Shown here piece by piece: positions 1-7,805 of a stretch of 14,115 nt of DNA. The notes beneath the pieces are model-generated. The model was not told where the DNA came from, searched no databases, and was given only the letters and a program-made list of their open reading frames with translations. The stretch comes from an uncultured Clostridia bacterium (GTDB taxonomy: Bacteria > Bacillota > Clostridia > Christensenellales > Pumilibacteraceae), in contig CANPYH010000027.1 in assembly GCA_947588325.1 (NCBI GenBank), forward strand, positions 1-14,115, written 5' to 3'. How positions within the stretch are numbered: the first letter of the stretch is position 1; each line of letters opens with the position of its first letter. The translations under genes were made by a program, and so were the position numbers.

Positions 1-136
1 GAGAGCGGCGGAGAGGTGCGGTCAGACGGGTGGGAGACGGAGCTTCGCGAAGGAGTTTACTTAAATAGGTAAATGACTGAGCTGAAGCGAACGTCGGCGC
101 GCCCGTATCACCGCGCCTATTGCGCCGCTCCTGCTG
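1..136. other. Intergenic region downstream of mnmE, no gene found
   Basis: This is the stretch after the mnmE stop. It holds a GC-rich inverted repeat, GGCGCG at 96-101 against CGCGCC at 112-117 (10-nt loop), with no T-run on either side, so it is not a convincing intrinsic terminator. A 10-bp palindrome, CTTCGCGAAG, lies at 43-52, and TTTAC (56-60) faces GTAAA (69-73). No ORF with a start codon and ribosome binding site is visible. The segment around 40-90 resembles intergenic repeat sequence I associate with Clostridia genomes, but that is memory only. Confidence 0.4.
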
Positions 137-1441
137 TTATTTTCCGACGCAGAACTTGGAGAACACCTCCCCTATCACATCCTCCGTTGCGTTGGAGCCT
201 GTGATTTCGCCGAGATAGCGAAGCGCGCCGTGAAGCCCGACGAGGGTGCAGTCTGCCGAGTGCAGACCGACGTCGCTTATGCCGAGGTCGAGTTCGGAGA
301 GGGCGCTGACGGCAAGCCCGTAGTGGCGGGCATTGGTGAGCATTGCCCCGCCCGTCTCGATATTTGCGCCGACGGCGACGCGGTACATCTCCTCTTTAAG
401 CGCATCTACTCCCTCGCCCGTGAGAGCGGATATGTTTATTCCCCCGCTGTGCGGATTGGCTATGTCCGACTTGTTATACACCTCGATAACGGGCGCGTCC
501 GTCCGCACGTCAGCCGAAATGGGGTCGGACAGATCGGTTATGCGAAGAACTATATCCGCCTGTTTTGCCGCCGCTTCGGAGCGTTTAACCCCCTCTATCT
601 CCGCCTCGTCCGTCGCTTTGCGCAGTCCCGCCGTATCGACGAGGGTGAAGAGCATGCCGCGGTATTCGTATGACTCCTCGATAGTGTCGCGGGTTGTGCC
701 CGCTTCCGCCGAGACTATTGCGCGGTCCCGACCGAGAAGGCGGTTGAGCAGACTGCTCTTGCCCGCGTTGGGTGCGCCGACAATGGCGACTTTGATCCCG
801 CTGCGCACCTTCTCGCCCTGACCGTACGTCTCTATGAGCGCGCGAAGCGCCTCCCGCGCGCCTTCCAACCGACCGAGCACGCGCTCCGCCGTTTCTTCTT
901 CGATGTCCTCTTCGGGGTAGTCGATAGCCGCTTCGAGTGCGGCGACGACGGAAAGGATATCATCGTATATCCGCTTGACCGCCTCGTGCGCTCTGCCAAC
1001 CGCCGCCGAATATGCCGCGTTAATCTGCGCCTGTGACCGCGCGTTAATGAGGTCGCTCACCGCCTCCGCCTCGTCCAGCGAGATTTTGCCATTCAAAAAG
1101 GCGCGCTTGGTGAACTCCCCCGCCTCGGCAGGCGACGCGCCGAGAGAGATAAAGCCGCGTATCAGGCGCACCACTATTTCGGGGGAGCCGTGGCAGTGCA
1201 CTTCCGCCATGTCCTCGCCCGTGTAGCTGCGGGGCGCAGGGAAAATAACCGCCATCACGCGGTCGTGTATCCCGCCCAGTTCGATATTGCCGAGCGTCAG
1301 CATATTCGCTTGCAGTTCGCTCCCACCCAGCGGCTTGAACGCCCTTTTAAGCAGTTCGATCGAGCGGTCTCCCGAAAGTCGTACTATGGAGATCGCGCCC
1401 AACCCCGACGGAGTGGAAAGCGCAACAATCGTCTTCGCCAT
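137..1441 (-). CDS. mnmE: tRNA uridine-5-carboxymethylaminomethyl modification GTPase MnmE
   Basis: MnmE (TrmE) works with MnmG to place the aminomethyl or carboxymethylaminomethyl group on C5 of the wobble uridine of certain tRNAs, using a folate one-carbon donor and GTP. The 434-residue product has the expected order: an N-terminal folate-binding domain beginning MAKTIVALSTPSGLGAISIV, a helical region, and an inserted G domain with P-loop GAPNAGKS (222-229), TRDT (250-253), DTAGLR (269-274) and NKSD (323-326). It ends in the family's C-terminal CxGK signature, here CVGK, which contains the catalytic cysteine. The start at 1441 is chosen because family homology begins at MAKT; the reading frame extends 16 residues further to an ATG at 1489, but that extension (MRGAGNGRVTFPVSIY) is not family-like. 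No good ribosome binding site precedes 1441; a 9-bp hairpin sits there instead. It is the last gene of the ftsH cluster, 62 nt after its neighbour. Identification is very secure; the exact start is less so. Confidence 0.97.
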   Translation of the reverse strand: MAKTIVALSTPSGLGAISIVRLSGDRSIELLKRAFKPLGGSELQANMLTLGNIELGGIHDRVMAVIFPAPRSYTGEDMAEVHCHGSPEIVVRLIRGFISLGASPAEAGEFTKRAFLNGKISLDEAEAVSDLINARSQAQINAAYSAAVGRAHEAVKRIYDDILSVVAALEAAIDYPEEDIEEETAERVLGRLEGAREALRALIETYGQGEKVRSGIKVAIVGAPNAGKSSLLNRLLGRDRAIVSAEAGTTRDTIEESYEYRGMLFTLVDTAGLRKATDEAEIEGVKRSEAAAKQADIVLRITDLSDPISADVRTDAPVIEVYNKSDIANPHSGGINISALTGEGVDALKEEMYRVAVGANIETGGAMLTNARHYGLAVSALSELDLGISDVGLHSADCTLVGLHGALRYLGEITGSNATEDVIGEVFSKFCVGK

Positions 1442-1452
1442 ATAAATACTTA

Positions 1453-1479
1453 CGGGGAATGTCACACGTCCATTCCCCG
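1453..1479 (-). other. Stem-loop just upstream of mnmE start
   Basis: On the transcribed strand CGGGGAATG (1479-1471) pairs perfectly with CATTCCCCG (1461-1453), a 9-bp GC-rich stem with a 9-nt loop. It ends 11 nt before the chosen mnmE start and occupies the place where a ribosome binding site would be expected. It is not followed by a T-run (the next bases are TAAGTATTTAT), so it is not a classical terminator. It may control mnmE translation, stabilise the mRNA, or lie inside the coding region if translation begins at 1489. Confidence 0.5.
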
Positions 1480-1503
1480 CACCTCTCATTCAATTATCCG
1501 AGC

Positions 1504-2199
1504 TTACTCGGCAACGTTGCCGTATACGACATCGAGCATATCTATTGCCGCCGCTGTCCTTGCGCCGAACCGAAGAGAATAGTAAGTCGTATTCTCGAGT
1601 TCGTCGGCGTTGACGCGGTGAAGATCCGCCTCTTTATAGACATACGCTTCGAGCATTCTTGCCCAGTCGCTGTCCTCGGTGAGTACGAATATTGCCGAGT
1701 CGTAGGTCTGCTTAACCTCTTTGCCGCCGTCCGCTTTAAGCGTCATTTCCCGCTCTTCGGGGAGTTTAATCACGATTGTGTACTTATTCGTGACGGCATT
1801 GCCCGTCGTAAGCGCGCTGACCTGCTGTGCCAGCCAGCTCACTTCCACTTCGTTCTTCTCGACGTCCGACTTATCCGACAGGCGGAGTTTGTAGTCGTAG
1901 TTGAACTGAATGCAGGCGGAGAACAGCGAGAAGTTCATGCTCTCGATTATGTCCTTATAGGAATACTCGGGCTTATAGTTGTCGTTGGTGCCGATAAGGT
2001 TGCCCTTCTCGTCCGTTGCGTCGGAGAGGAGATTGCCGTTGTAGTAAACGGAGATTTCGGCGTTTTCATAGCCGCTCAGCCACCCGTTGTATTCCATGGG
2101 TTTAACCGTTATGCACGCAAGCACGACCACAGCCACGACTGCGGCGACCGCGACCGCCGCAACCGCGACGGATATGATGTTCTTTGCTTTCTTAGACAT
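1504..2199 (-). CDS. Membrane-anchored extracytoplasmic protein of unknown function, ftsH-linked
   Basis: I do not recognise this 231-residue protein. It starts MSKKAKN, then has one strongly hydrophobic Ala/Val segment (about 9-31), followed by about 200 polar, aromatic-rich residues with no repeats, so it is probably a single-pass or lipid-anchored protein facing outside. A cysteine at residue 29 in VVLAC faintly resembles a lipobox, but Leu at -2 is atypical. Acidic and tyrosine-rich stretches (e.g. 70-105) suggest a folded extracellular domain. The ribosome binding site AAGGA overlaps the ftsH stop codon (TAAGGA) and the start ATG lies 10 nt after ftsH, so it is almost certainly cotranscribed and translationally linked with ftsH. 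An FtsH accessory or substrate role is conceivable but only inferred from position. Confidence 0.85.
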   Translation of the reverse strand: MSKKAKNIISVAVAAVAVAAVVAVVVLACITVKPMEYNGWLSGYENAEISVYYNGNLLSDATDEKGNLIGTNDNYKPEYSYKDIIESMNFSLFSACIQFNYDYKLRLSDKSDVEKNEVEVSWLAQQVSALTTGNAVTNKYTIVIKLPEEREMTLKADGGKEVKQTYDSAIFVLTEDSDWARMLEAYVYKEADLHRVNADELENTTYYSLRFGARTAAAIDMLDVVYGNVAE

Positions 2200-2209
2200 G
2201 TTCGTATCC

Positions 2210-4384
2210 TTATTCGTTATCGTCCGTATCTTTATTGTTTTTGCTTCCGTCCTCTGTCGGAGGAGGGAGCGGTATTACCTCTCCGTCGTCCGTGCTCGGC
2301 TTCTCGCCCGCGGGTTCGGCTTTGCCGCGTCCGTTGGTGTTGTAGTGGCGATAGGTGTTGCTGTTTACCGTCGCAATAACTTCGTCCGCGCTCTTGCCTT
2401 CCATAATCATTTCGAACTCTTCGGAGTATATAGTCTCGCACTCGAAGAGCACGCGAACGAGGGTATCGAGATGTGCGCGGTGAGCGGAGAGTATGTCGAG
2501 CGCTCTCTTGTGCCCTTCCTCGATGAGCTTGCGCACCTCCTCGTCGATCTTCGCCGCCGTCGCCTCGCTGTAACTGTGCTTGGAACCGTAGTCCATGCCG
2601 AGGAATACTTCCTGCTCTCCGCCGTAGCATACGGGGCCTATCTCGTCGGACATACCCAGCTCTGTGACCATGGTGCGGGCAATCTTCGTCGCCTGCTTGA
2701 TATCCATGGACGCACCCTGTGTGATGTTATGGATAACAAGTTCCTCCGCCGCTCTGCCCGCCATATCGATGGCGATACCCGCTTTGAGCATAGTAACCGA
2801 CTGGAACTGATCGTCGTTGTCGGGGCGCATGAGCGTGAAACCGCCCGCCTCGCCGCGAGGGATAATGGTAATCTCCTGCACGGGCAAGCCCGACTCTTCT
2901 TCCAACACTTTGGCGACGATTGCATGGCCGCCCTCGTGATAAGCGGTGATCCGCTTGTCAACTTCGGTGACAAGCCTCGACCGCTTTGCGGGACCCATCG
3001 TTACTTTATCTATAGCCTCGCAAATATCCTGCATGGATATCATGTTGCGGTTAGCCCTCGCGCAAAGGATAGCCGATTCGTTGAGCAGGTTGGCAATGTC
3101 CGCGCCCGTAAAGCCCGCCGTCATACGCGCAAGTACGTGGAAGTCCACATTACCCGCAATAGGCTTGTTGCGTGCGTGTACTTTGAATATCTCCTCTCTG
3201 CCGCGAACGTCGGGACGGTTGACGGTTATCTTTCTGTCGAAACGCCCGGGGCGCATGAGAGCGGGGTCGAGTATGTCCGCGCGGTTGGTAGCCGCCATGA
3301 CTATTACCGCTTCGTTCGCCTCGAAACCGTCCATCTGCACAAGGAGCTGGTTAAGCGTCTGCTCGCGCTCGTCGTGACCGCCGCCGAGACCCGCGCCTCT
3401 GTGCCGTCCTACGGCGTCTATCTCGTCTATGAAGATTATGCAGGGCTGGTTTTTCTTCGCCTGTGCGAAGAGGTCGCGCACGCGGCTCGCGCCTACGCCG
3501 ACATACATCTCGACGAAGTCCGAACCGGATATGGAGAAGAAGGGCACGTTAGCCTCACCCGCGACGGCCTTTGCGAACAAAGTCTTACCCGTTCCCGGAG
3601 GCCCCACAAGCAGCACGCCCTTGGGTATCTTCGCGCCGACGCCCGTGAATTTGGTGGGCGCTTTGAGGAAGTCCACGATCTCCGCAAGCTCTTCCTTCTC
3701 CTCTTCCGCGCCCGCTACGTCGCTGAAGCGCACTTTGAGAGAGGACTGAACGCTCGCTTTGGACTTGCCGAAGTCGTTAGCCACATTGCCCGCACCCCGC
3801 ATGCTGCGGAATATGAGAATGAGGAAGACGATCATAATGATAACCATGGCGACGGGATAGATATAGTCGAAGAAATTGAAGCCGTATCTGTCGTTAAGGC
3901 GATATACAAACTCCCCGTTACTCTGCCACTTGCTCAGTTCGGTGCTTATCGTCGGATAATAGGGTATGTCGAACTTCTGTCCGTCATACTCTACCGTCGA
4001 GCCGCCTACGATTTTGTGCGCGTCCAAATACGCCTTCCACTCGGCGGCGTGCTCATCCTCTTTCATGGCGTTGTTCTCGTCGTAGCTTACTTTATTGGCA
4101 AGGTCCACGCCGATGGAGTAGTCGAGCAAATACTCGACATAAGTGTCGCGCCCGACAAAGTAGCACTTCGTCGTCTTATCCGAATTGTCACTCTTTTGTT
4201 GATAAGTCCAGGTATCGTTGCTGATCCTGACTTCCTTTATATTATTCGAATAGAGATCTTCGAGGAATTGATCGGGAGTCACTTCCTTGCCGTTGCCCAT
4301 AAAGAGCGAAAACATGAAAAAGACAATAAGCCCAACCAGGACTACCACTCCAATCGTAATTAATATTTTAGTACCGGACTTCAA
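2210..4384 (-). CDS. ftsH: ATP-dependent zinc metalloprotease FtsH
   Basis: FtsH is the membrane-bound hexameric AAA+ protease that extracts and degrades misfolded membrane proteins and some regulators. The 724-residue product shows an N-terminal transmembrane helix (about 7-29), an extracytoplasmic domain (about 30-173), a second helix (about 175-193), and then the AAA+ module: Walker A GPPGTGKT (261-268), pore-loop FVEMYVG (290-296), Walker B IIFIDEID (316-323), and the second region of homology ending RPGRFDR (378-384). The zinc site is HEGGH (483-487), with the third ligand probably Asp561 in GASMD. The usual motif is HEAGH, so Gly replaces Ala at a non-ligand position. The extracytoplasmic domain is about twice the ~70 residues typical of FtsH. 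The low-complexity C-terminal tail (about 685-724) is acidic and probably disordered. The start is TTG (complement of caa at 4382-4384): an in-frame TAG lies immediately before it and the next in-frame ATG would remove most of the first membrane helix. GGAG lies about 11 nt upstream. A dedicated promoter is visible in the 74-nt gap after truA. Confidence 0.97.
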   Translation of the reverse strand: MKSGTKILITIGVVVLVGLIVFFMFSLFMGNGKEVTPDQFLEDLYSNNIKEVRISNDTWTYQQKSDNSDKTTKCYFVGRDTYVEYLLDYSIGVDLANKVSYDENNAMKEDEHAAEWKAYLDAHKIVGGSTVEYDGQKFDIPYYPTISTELSKWQSNGEFVYRLNDRYGFNFFDYIYPVAMVIIMIVFLILIFRSMRGAGNVANDFGKSKASVQSSLKVRFSDVAGAEEEKEELAEIVDFLKAPTKFTGVGAKIPKGVLLVGPPGTGKTLFAKAVAGEANVPFFSISGSDFVEMYVGVGASRVRDLFAQAKKNQPCIIFIDEIDAVGRHRGAGLGGGHDEREQTLNQLLVQMDGFEANEAVIVMAATNRADILDPALMRPGRFDRKITVNRPDVRGREEIFKVHARNKPIAGNVDFHVLARMTAGFTGADIANLLNESAILCARANRNMISMQDICEAIDKVTMGPAKRSRLVTEVDKRITAYHEGGHAIVAKVLEEESGLPVQEITIIPRGEAGGFTLMRPDNDDQFQSVTMLKAGIAIDMAGRAAEELVIHNITQGASMDIKQATKIARTMVTELGMSDEIGPVCYGGEQEVFLGMDYGSKHSYSEATAAKIDEEVRKLIEEGHKRALDILSAHRAHLDTLVRVLFECETIYSEEFEMIMEGKSADEVIATVNSNTYRHYNTNGRGKAEPAGEKPSTDDGEVIPLPPPTEDGSKNNKDTDDNE

Positions 4385-4423
4385 CTATCCACATTCTCCA
4401 TTATAATTTTCTTCGTACAGTAG

Positions 4424-4453
4424 ATTATAACATAACCGCAATGTAAAATTCAA
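4424..4453 (-). promoter_or_regulatory. Sigma-A-type promoter for ftsH
   Basis: Read on the minus strand, TTGAAT (4453-4448) is followed after 18 bp by a perfect TATAAT (4429-4424). The predicted transcript start is near 4417, giving a leader of about 33 nt that contains the GGAG ahead of the TTG start of ftsH. The -35 lies only a few bases after the truA stop codon. A second TATAAT (4405-4400) nearer the gene has no convincing -35. Confidence 0.7.
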
Positions 4454-4480
4454 CTGTTTTAACTGTCTTTAATTGTCTTT
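4451..4480. repeat. Three imperfect 10-bp tandem units at the truA 3' end
   Basis: On the plus strand the three consecutive decamers are CAACTGTTTT, AACTGTCTTT and AATTGTCTTT. They span the last codons and stop of truA and touch the -35 of the ftsH promoter. They may be simple slippage products or a binding site for a regulator of ftsH; the sequence does not distinguish these. Confidence 0.4.
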
Positions 4481-5223
4481 TTATCACTTTGAGGCGCGTA
4501 TTCGACGTTTGCGAGATAGAGAGCGTATGGCGGAGCGATGTCGGGGACGAGCGTCCTGTCCCCCGAAGAAAGCGCGTTTTTGATAAAATCGTCGCTCTCG
4601 CCCCCGCCGACGCGTATTATCGCGCCCGCCATGATGCGCACCATATTATACAAAAAGCCGTTGCCCGTGACCGAGAACACTATGGAGTCGCCCTCCGTCC
4701 GCACTCCCGCCGCATACACCGTGCGCGTGGTGGTTTTTGCCGACGATCCGCTCGACATAAACGCAGAGAAGTCGTGCTCGCCGATAAACAGCCGCGCCGC
4801 TTCGTCCATTCGCCCGACGTCCGCGCTTTTAAGCCACAGCTCCCTCGTCCGCCGAAGCGGATTTTCCACGGGCGAGAGGTACATGCGATATTCGTAAGTC
4901 TTGCGTTTCGCGCTCTTACGCGCGTCGAAGCCCTCCTCCGCCCTCTCGCAGGAGATGACGCGAATGTCGCTCGGGAGCCAATGATTGAGCGCGGCGAGAT
5001 AACGCTCTTCGGGCAGTTCCTTATCCGCGTCGAAGTGCGCCGTCTGACCGAGAGCGTGAACGCCTTCGTCCGTCCGCCCGCTCCCCGTGACTTTGGTGGG
5101 AACGCCCGTCACCTTTTCCAGCGCCCTCTCCACCGCCTCTTGCACGGTCAGCGGCTCTTTGGGCTGACGTTGCCAGCCGTGGTATCCCCCGCCGTCATAT
5201 TGTAGCGTTATCTTATATCTCAT
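4459..5223 (-). CDS. truA: tRNA pseudouridine synthase A (positions 38-40)
   Basis: TruA converts uridines 38-40 in the anticodon arm of many tRNAs to pseudouridine. The 254-residue product begins MRYKITLQYDGGGYHGWQRQ, the typical family N-terminus, and carries the catalytic motif GSGRTDEGVHALGQ with nucleophile Asp52. Further family features are RKSAKRKTYEYRMY in mid-protein and the conserved NGFLYNMVRIMAG segment near the C-terminus. The start at 5223 is preceded by a good purine-rich ribosome binding site (GAGAGGGAAG) placed in the 11-nt gap after the ecfT stop; an 18-residue upstream extension in frame overlaps ecfT and lacks homology. It follows ecfT directly, the common arrangement in Bacillota, and is the last gene of the six-gene operon before the ftsH promoter. 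Confidence 0.96.
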   Translation of the reverse strand: MRYKITLQYDGGGYHGWQRQPKEPLTVQEAVERALEKVTGVPTKVTGSGRTDEGVHALGQTAHFDADKELPEERYLAALNHWLPSDIRVISCERAEEGFDARKSAKRKTYEYRMYLSPVENPLRRTRELWLKSADVGRMDEAARLFIGEHDFSAFMSSGSSAKTTTRTVYAAGVRTEGDSIVFSVTGNGFLYNMVRIMAGAIIRVGGGESDDFIKNALSSGDRTLVPDIAPPYALYLANVEYAPQSDKKTIKDS

Positions 5224-5234
5224 TCTTCCCTCTC

Positions 5235-6098
5235 TCACGCGACGAGGATAATATTTATCCAGGCAAAGCCCCACCAATTATAGAACAGCATGAGGATAAA
5301 GAAGAAGAGCGCGACGGTGAGCAACATTGCAAGGTAGTCGATTAAGCGGAACTTGAGCACCTTCATCTTCGTCCTGCCCTTCGCCCCTCGATAGCAACGC
5401 GAGTCCATGGCGTCGGCAAGGTCGTCGGAGCGCTTGAAGGACGAGACGAAGAGGGGGATAAGCACGGGCAGGAGCGCCGCCGCCCGCTTGAATATGTTGC
5501 CGTGGTCGAAGGACGCCCCCCTCGCCTTTTGCGCGTTCATAATCTTGGTCGTCTCCTCCATAAGCCCGGGAATAAGGCTGAGCGCGATGGACATTATCAT
5601 GGCGAAGGCGTGTACGGGCACCTTTACCCATTTAAGCGGGGTGAGCAGATACTCCACCGCGTCGGTCAGCGCGACGGGGGTGGTGGTAAAGGTCAGCATA
5701 GTCGGACCGAGCACGAGAAGCAGCAGTCGGCATATGAGTTTGCCGCCGAGCAGTAACCCCGAGCCGCATACCGTGAATATACCCCAGTGCGCATACCAGC
5801 CGAACTTCGCGATCTCCGCCTCTTCCCCCTGACCCTGGTTGAACACGATGGTGAGGATGAAGGTGAAAATAAGCAGGAAGAGCACCGCCTTGATGCTTCG
5901 CAAGACTTTATGCAGCGGCACTTTGGACAGGAAAATAACGACAAGGAGAAGAACGGCTATAAAGGCGTACACGACAAAATAGTCCACGAAAAACAGCATC
6001 ACGATATACGCTATCGTAATGAGCAGCTTTGCCCTCGGATCCATTCTGTGTATGGGAGAGTCTACGGGATAAATTTGTCCGAAACTTACGTCTTTCAC
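5235..6098 (-). CDS. ecfT: Energy-coupling factor transporter transmembrane protein EcfT
   Basis: EcfT is the membrane scaffold of ECF (energy-coupling factor) importers for vitamins and transition metals: it links the two ATPases EcfA1 and EcfA2 to interchangeable substrate-binding S components. The 287-residue product has several hydrophobic helices (roughly 24-57, 66-86, 106-140, 162-180, 205-220, 250-285) and two X-Arg-Gly coupling motifs that contact the ATPases, ARG at 192-194 in QKARGASF and YRG at 236-238 in SRCYRGAKGR. The N-terminal SPIHRMDPRAKLL is typical of the family. The start is GTG at 6098 with GAGAAAGG directly upstream; it lies 6 nt after the ecfA2 stop, so translational coupling is likely. 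No S component gene is in the window, consistent with a shared group II ECF module. Confidence 0.95.
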   Translation of the reverse strand: MKDVSFGQIYPVDSPIHRMDPRAKLLITIAYIVMLFFVDYFVVYAFIAVLLLVVIFLSKVPLHKVLRSIKAVLFLLIFTFILTIVFNQGQGEEAEIAKFGWYAHWGIFTVCGSGLLLGGKLICRLLLLVLGPTMLTFTTTPVALTDAVEYLLTPLKWVKVPVHAFAMIMSIALSLIPGLMEETTKIMNAQKARGASFDHGNIFKRAAALLPVLIPLFVSSFKRSDDLADAMDSRCYRGAKGRTKMKVLKFRLIDYLAMLLTVALFFFILMLFYNWWGFAWINIILVA

Positions 6099-6104
6099 CC
6101 TTTC

Positions 6105-6977
6105 TCACTTATTGCGGAATTGCGCCGCAATCGCTTCCGTCAGTTCTTCCTCGCCGAGCGCGGAGGGGTCTATGTCAAGCCCGCTTTCGGCAAGCTCGAA
6201 TGCGAGTTCGGTTACCGTCGGCAGTTCCAGCCCGAGAGAGCTTATAAGCTCACGGCGGGCGAAGAGTTCTTTGGGCGGGAACACTCCCGCTATCTTTCCA
6301 CCGCTCATGACGGCTACTTTATTACAGCACGCCGCCACTTCGTCCATGTTATGCGAGACCATGATAATAGTCGGGCAGGTGCGCTTTATCGAGTGCAGGA
6401 GGGCGAGTATCTCCTTCTTGCCGCGGGGGTCCAGCCCCGCCGTCGGCTCGTCGAGTATGAGCAGTTCGGGGCGCATGGCGATAACTCCCGCTATCGCCAC
6501 CCTGCGCTTCTGCCCGCCCGAGAGGTCGAAGGGAGACCGCTCGGACACTTCGGCGTAGTCCAGCCCGACGAGAGCGAGAGCCTCCCGCACCCGCTTGTTA
6601 ATCTCCTCTTCGCCGAGTTTTAAGTTCTTCGGCCCGAAAGCGACGTCCTGCCGAACGGTGTCGGCAAACAGCTGGTATTCGGGGTATTGGAAAACCATAC
6701 CCACCTTTTCCCGCACGCTTTTGAGGTCGGGCTTCTTCGCCGTCAGGTCTATCCCGCAAACGCGGAGCACGGCCGAGGCGTTCAGCTTCTTCTTTTTCTG
6801 CACCCGAGTCAGCGCGTTGAGGTGGGATATAAGCGTGGACTTGCCGCTGCCCGTATGCCCTATTATGCCGAAAAAGTCGCCGTCATCGACATTGAGCGTA
6901 ACGTTGTCCAAAGCCCGCGTCTCGAAGGGCGAGCCTGGGTTATAGACGTATGAGAGGTCCTTTATTTCAACCGCCAT
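6105..6977 (-). CDS. ecfA2: Energy-coupling factor transporter ATPase EcfA2
   Basis: This is one of the paired ABC ATPases of the ECF importer; it hydrolyses ATP as a heterodimer with EcfA1 on the cytoplasmic side of EcfT. Motifs in the 290-residue product: Walker A GHTGSGKST (40-48), Q-loop FQYPE (96-100), signature LSGGQKRR (152-159), Walker B LLILDEPTAG (172-181) and H-loop His209 in VSHNMDEV. The FQYPEYQLFADTV stretch is characteristic of EcfA2. The start ATG overlaps the 3' end of ecfA1 by 16 nt, and a strong ribosome binding site AAGGAGG (6988-6982) is embedded in the last codons of ecfA1. The overlap implies coordinated synthesis of the two subunits. Confidence 0.95.
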   Translation of the reverse strand: MAVEIKDLSYVYNPGSPFETRALDNVTLNVDDGDFFGIIGHTGSGKSTLISHLNALTRVQKKKKLNASAVLRVCGIDLTAKKPDLKSVREKVGMVFQYPEYQLFADTVRQDVAFGPKNLKLGEEEINKRVREALALVGLDYAEVSERSPFDLSGGQKRRVAIAGVIAMRPELLILDEPTAGLDPRGKKEILALLHSIKRTCPTIIMVSHNMDEVAACCNKVAVMSGGKIAGVFPPKELFARRELISSLGLELPTVTELAFELAESGLDIDPSALGEEELTEAIAAQFRNK

Positions 6978-7798
6978 ATTGCCTCCTTCAGCTCGCTGTT
7001 AGTCACTATCTCCCCCTCGAGCGCTATTCCGCGGCGGCGGAGTTCATACGCTATTCGCGCGGGGAGGGGTGCGTCAAGCCCGTATGCGCGGAGCCGCTCC
7101 ACGTCTGACAGGGCGGAGTGCGCGTTCTCGTCCAAAACTATCCTGCCGCGGTCGAGCGCGATAACCCGATCCGCCCGCGCCGCTTCGTCGGGAAAGTGGG
7201 TTATCATTATAACCGTCATATTCTCCCGCTCGCGTATCCCCTCAATCACGTCCATAACTTCCTTTTTGCCGCGAGGGTCGAGCATGGAAGTTGCCTCGTC
7301 AAGCACGATTACGCGGGGTTTGATAGCCAGCACGCCCGCAATTGCAATGCGCTGTTTCTGTCCGCCCGAGAGGCGGTGCGGAGTGCCCTTGCGGTGCTCG
7401 CTCATTCCCACGCAAGCGAGCGCCCAATCCACCCGCTCGTCTATCTCTTTTGGCGGCACGCCGAGGTTTTCGGGTCCGAACGCTATGTCGTCCTCTATAA
7501 TTGACGCGACCATCTGGTTGTCGGGGTTCTGGAATACCACGCCCACCGTCTTACGCACGTCGAAAATATGCGGCTTATCCGTCGTATCTATCCCGTCGAC
7601 GGTGACGGTGCCCGAGGACGGCTCTTTAAGTCCGTTGAGCAGTTTGGCAAGCGTGGACTTGCCGCTGCCGTTGGAGCCTATGAGCGCGATAAACTCCCCT
7701 TCTTCCACGTCGAAAGAGAGGCCGTTCAATGCGGTTACTTCGTCCTCTTCGTCCTCGTTGTATTTATAGATGAGATTTTTTACCGATATTATGCTCAT
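6962..7798 (-). CDS. ecfA1: Energy-coupling factor transporter ATPase EcfA1
   Basis: This is the partner ATPase of EcfA2 in the ECF importer. The 278-residue product has Walker A GSNGSGKST (41-49), Q-loop FQNPDNQ (89-95, the usual EcfA1 form), signature LSGGQKQR (143-150), Walker B VIVLDEATSML (163-173) and H-loop His201 in ITHFPDEA. DEAT rather than DEPT in Walker B is normal for EcfA1. The start is 7 nt after the lepB stop and no clear ribosome binding site is seen (the preceding bases are TAACGGCAAT), suggesting reinitiation by ribosomes finishing lepB. Confidence 0.95.
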   Translation of the reverse strand: MSIISVKNLIYKYNEDEEDEVTALNGLSFDVEEGEFIALIGSNGSGKSTLAKLLNGLKEPSSGTVTVDGIDTTDKPHIFDVRKTVGVVFQNPDNQMVASIIEDDIAFGPENLGVPPKEIDERVDWALACVGMSEHRKGTPHRLSGGQKQRIAIAGVLAIKPRVIVLDEATSMLDPRGKKEVMDVIEGIRERENMTVIMITHFPDEAARADRVIALDRGRIVLDENAHSALSDVERLRAYGLDAPLPARIAYELRRRGIALEGEIVTNSELKEAIWRLK

Positions 7799-7805
7799 AT
7801 TGCCG

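Noticed and set aside
1..136. Open frame continuing past the mnmE stop to the window edge (possible readthrough or new gene)
   Set aside because: It has no start codon or ribosome binding site, and a stop-free run of about 45 codons is expected fairly often in GC-rich DNA. MnmE already ends in its conserved CxGK motif.
2087..4363. 758-codon plus-strand open frame opposite ftsH
   Set aside because: It is a shadow of ftsH: its length follows from the GC-rich codon pattern on the opposite strand, the protein has no recognisable domains, and ftsH is unambiguous.
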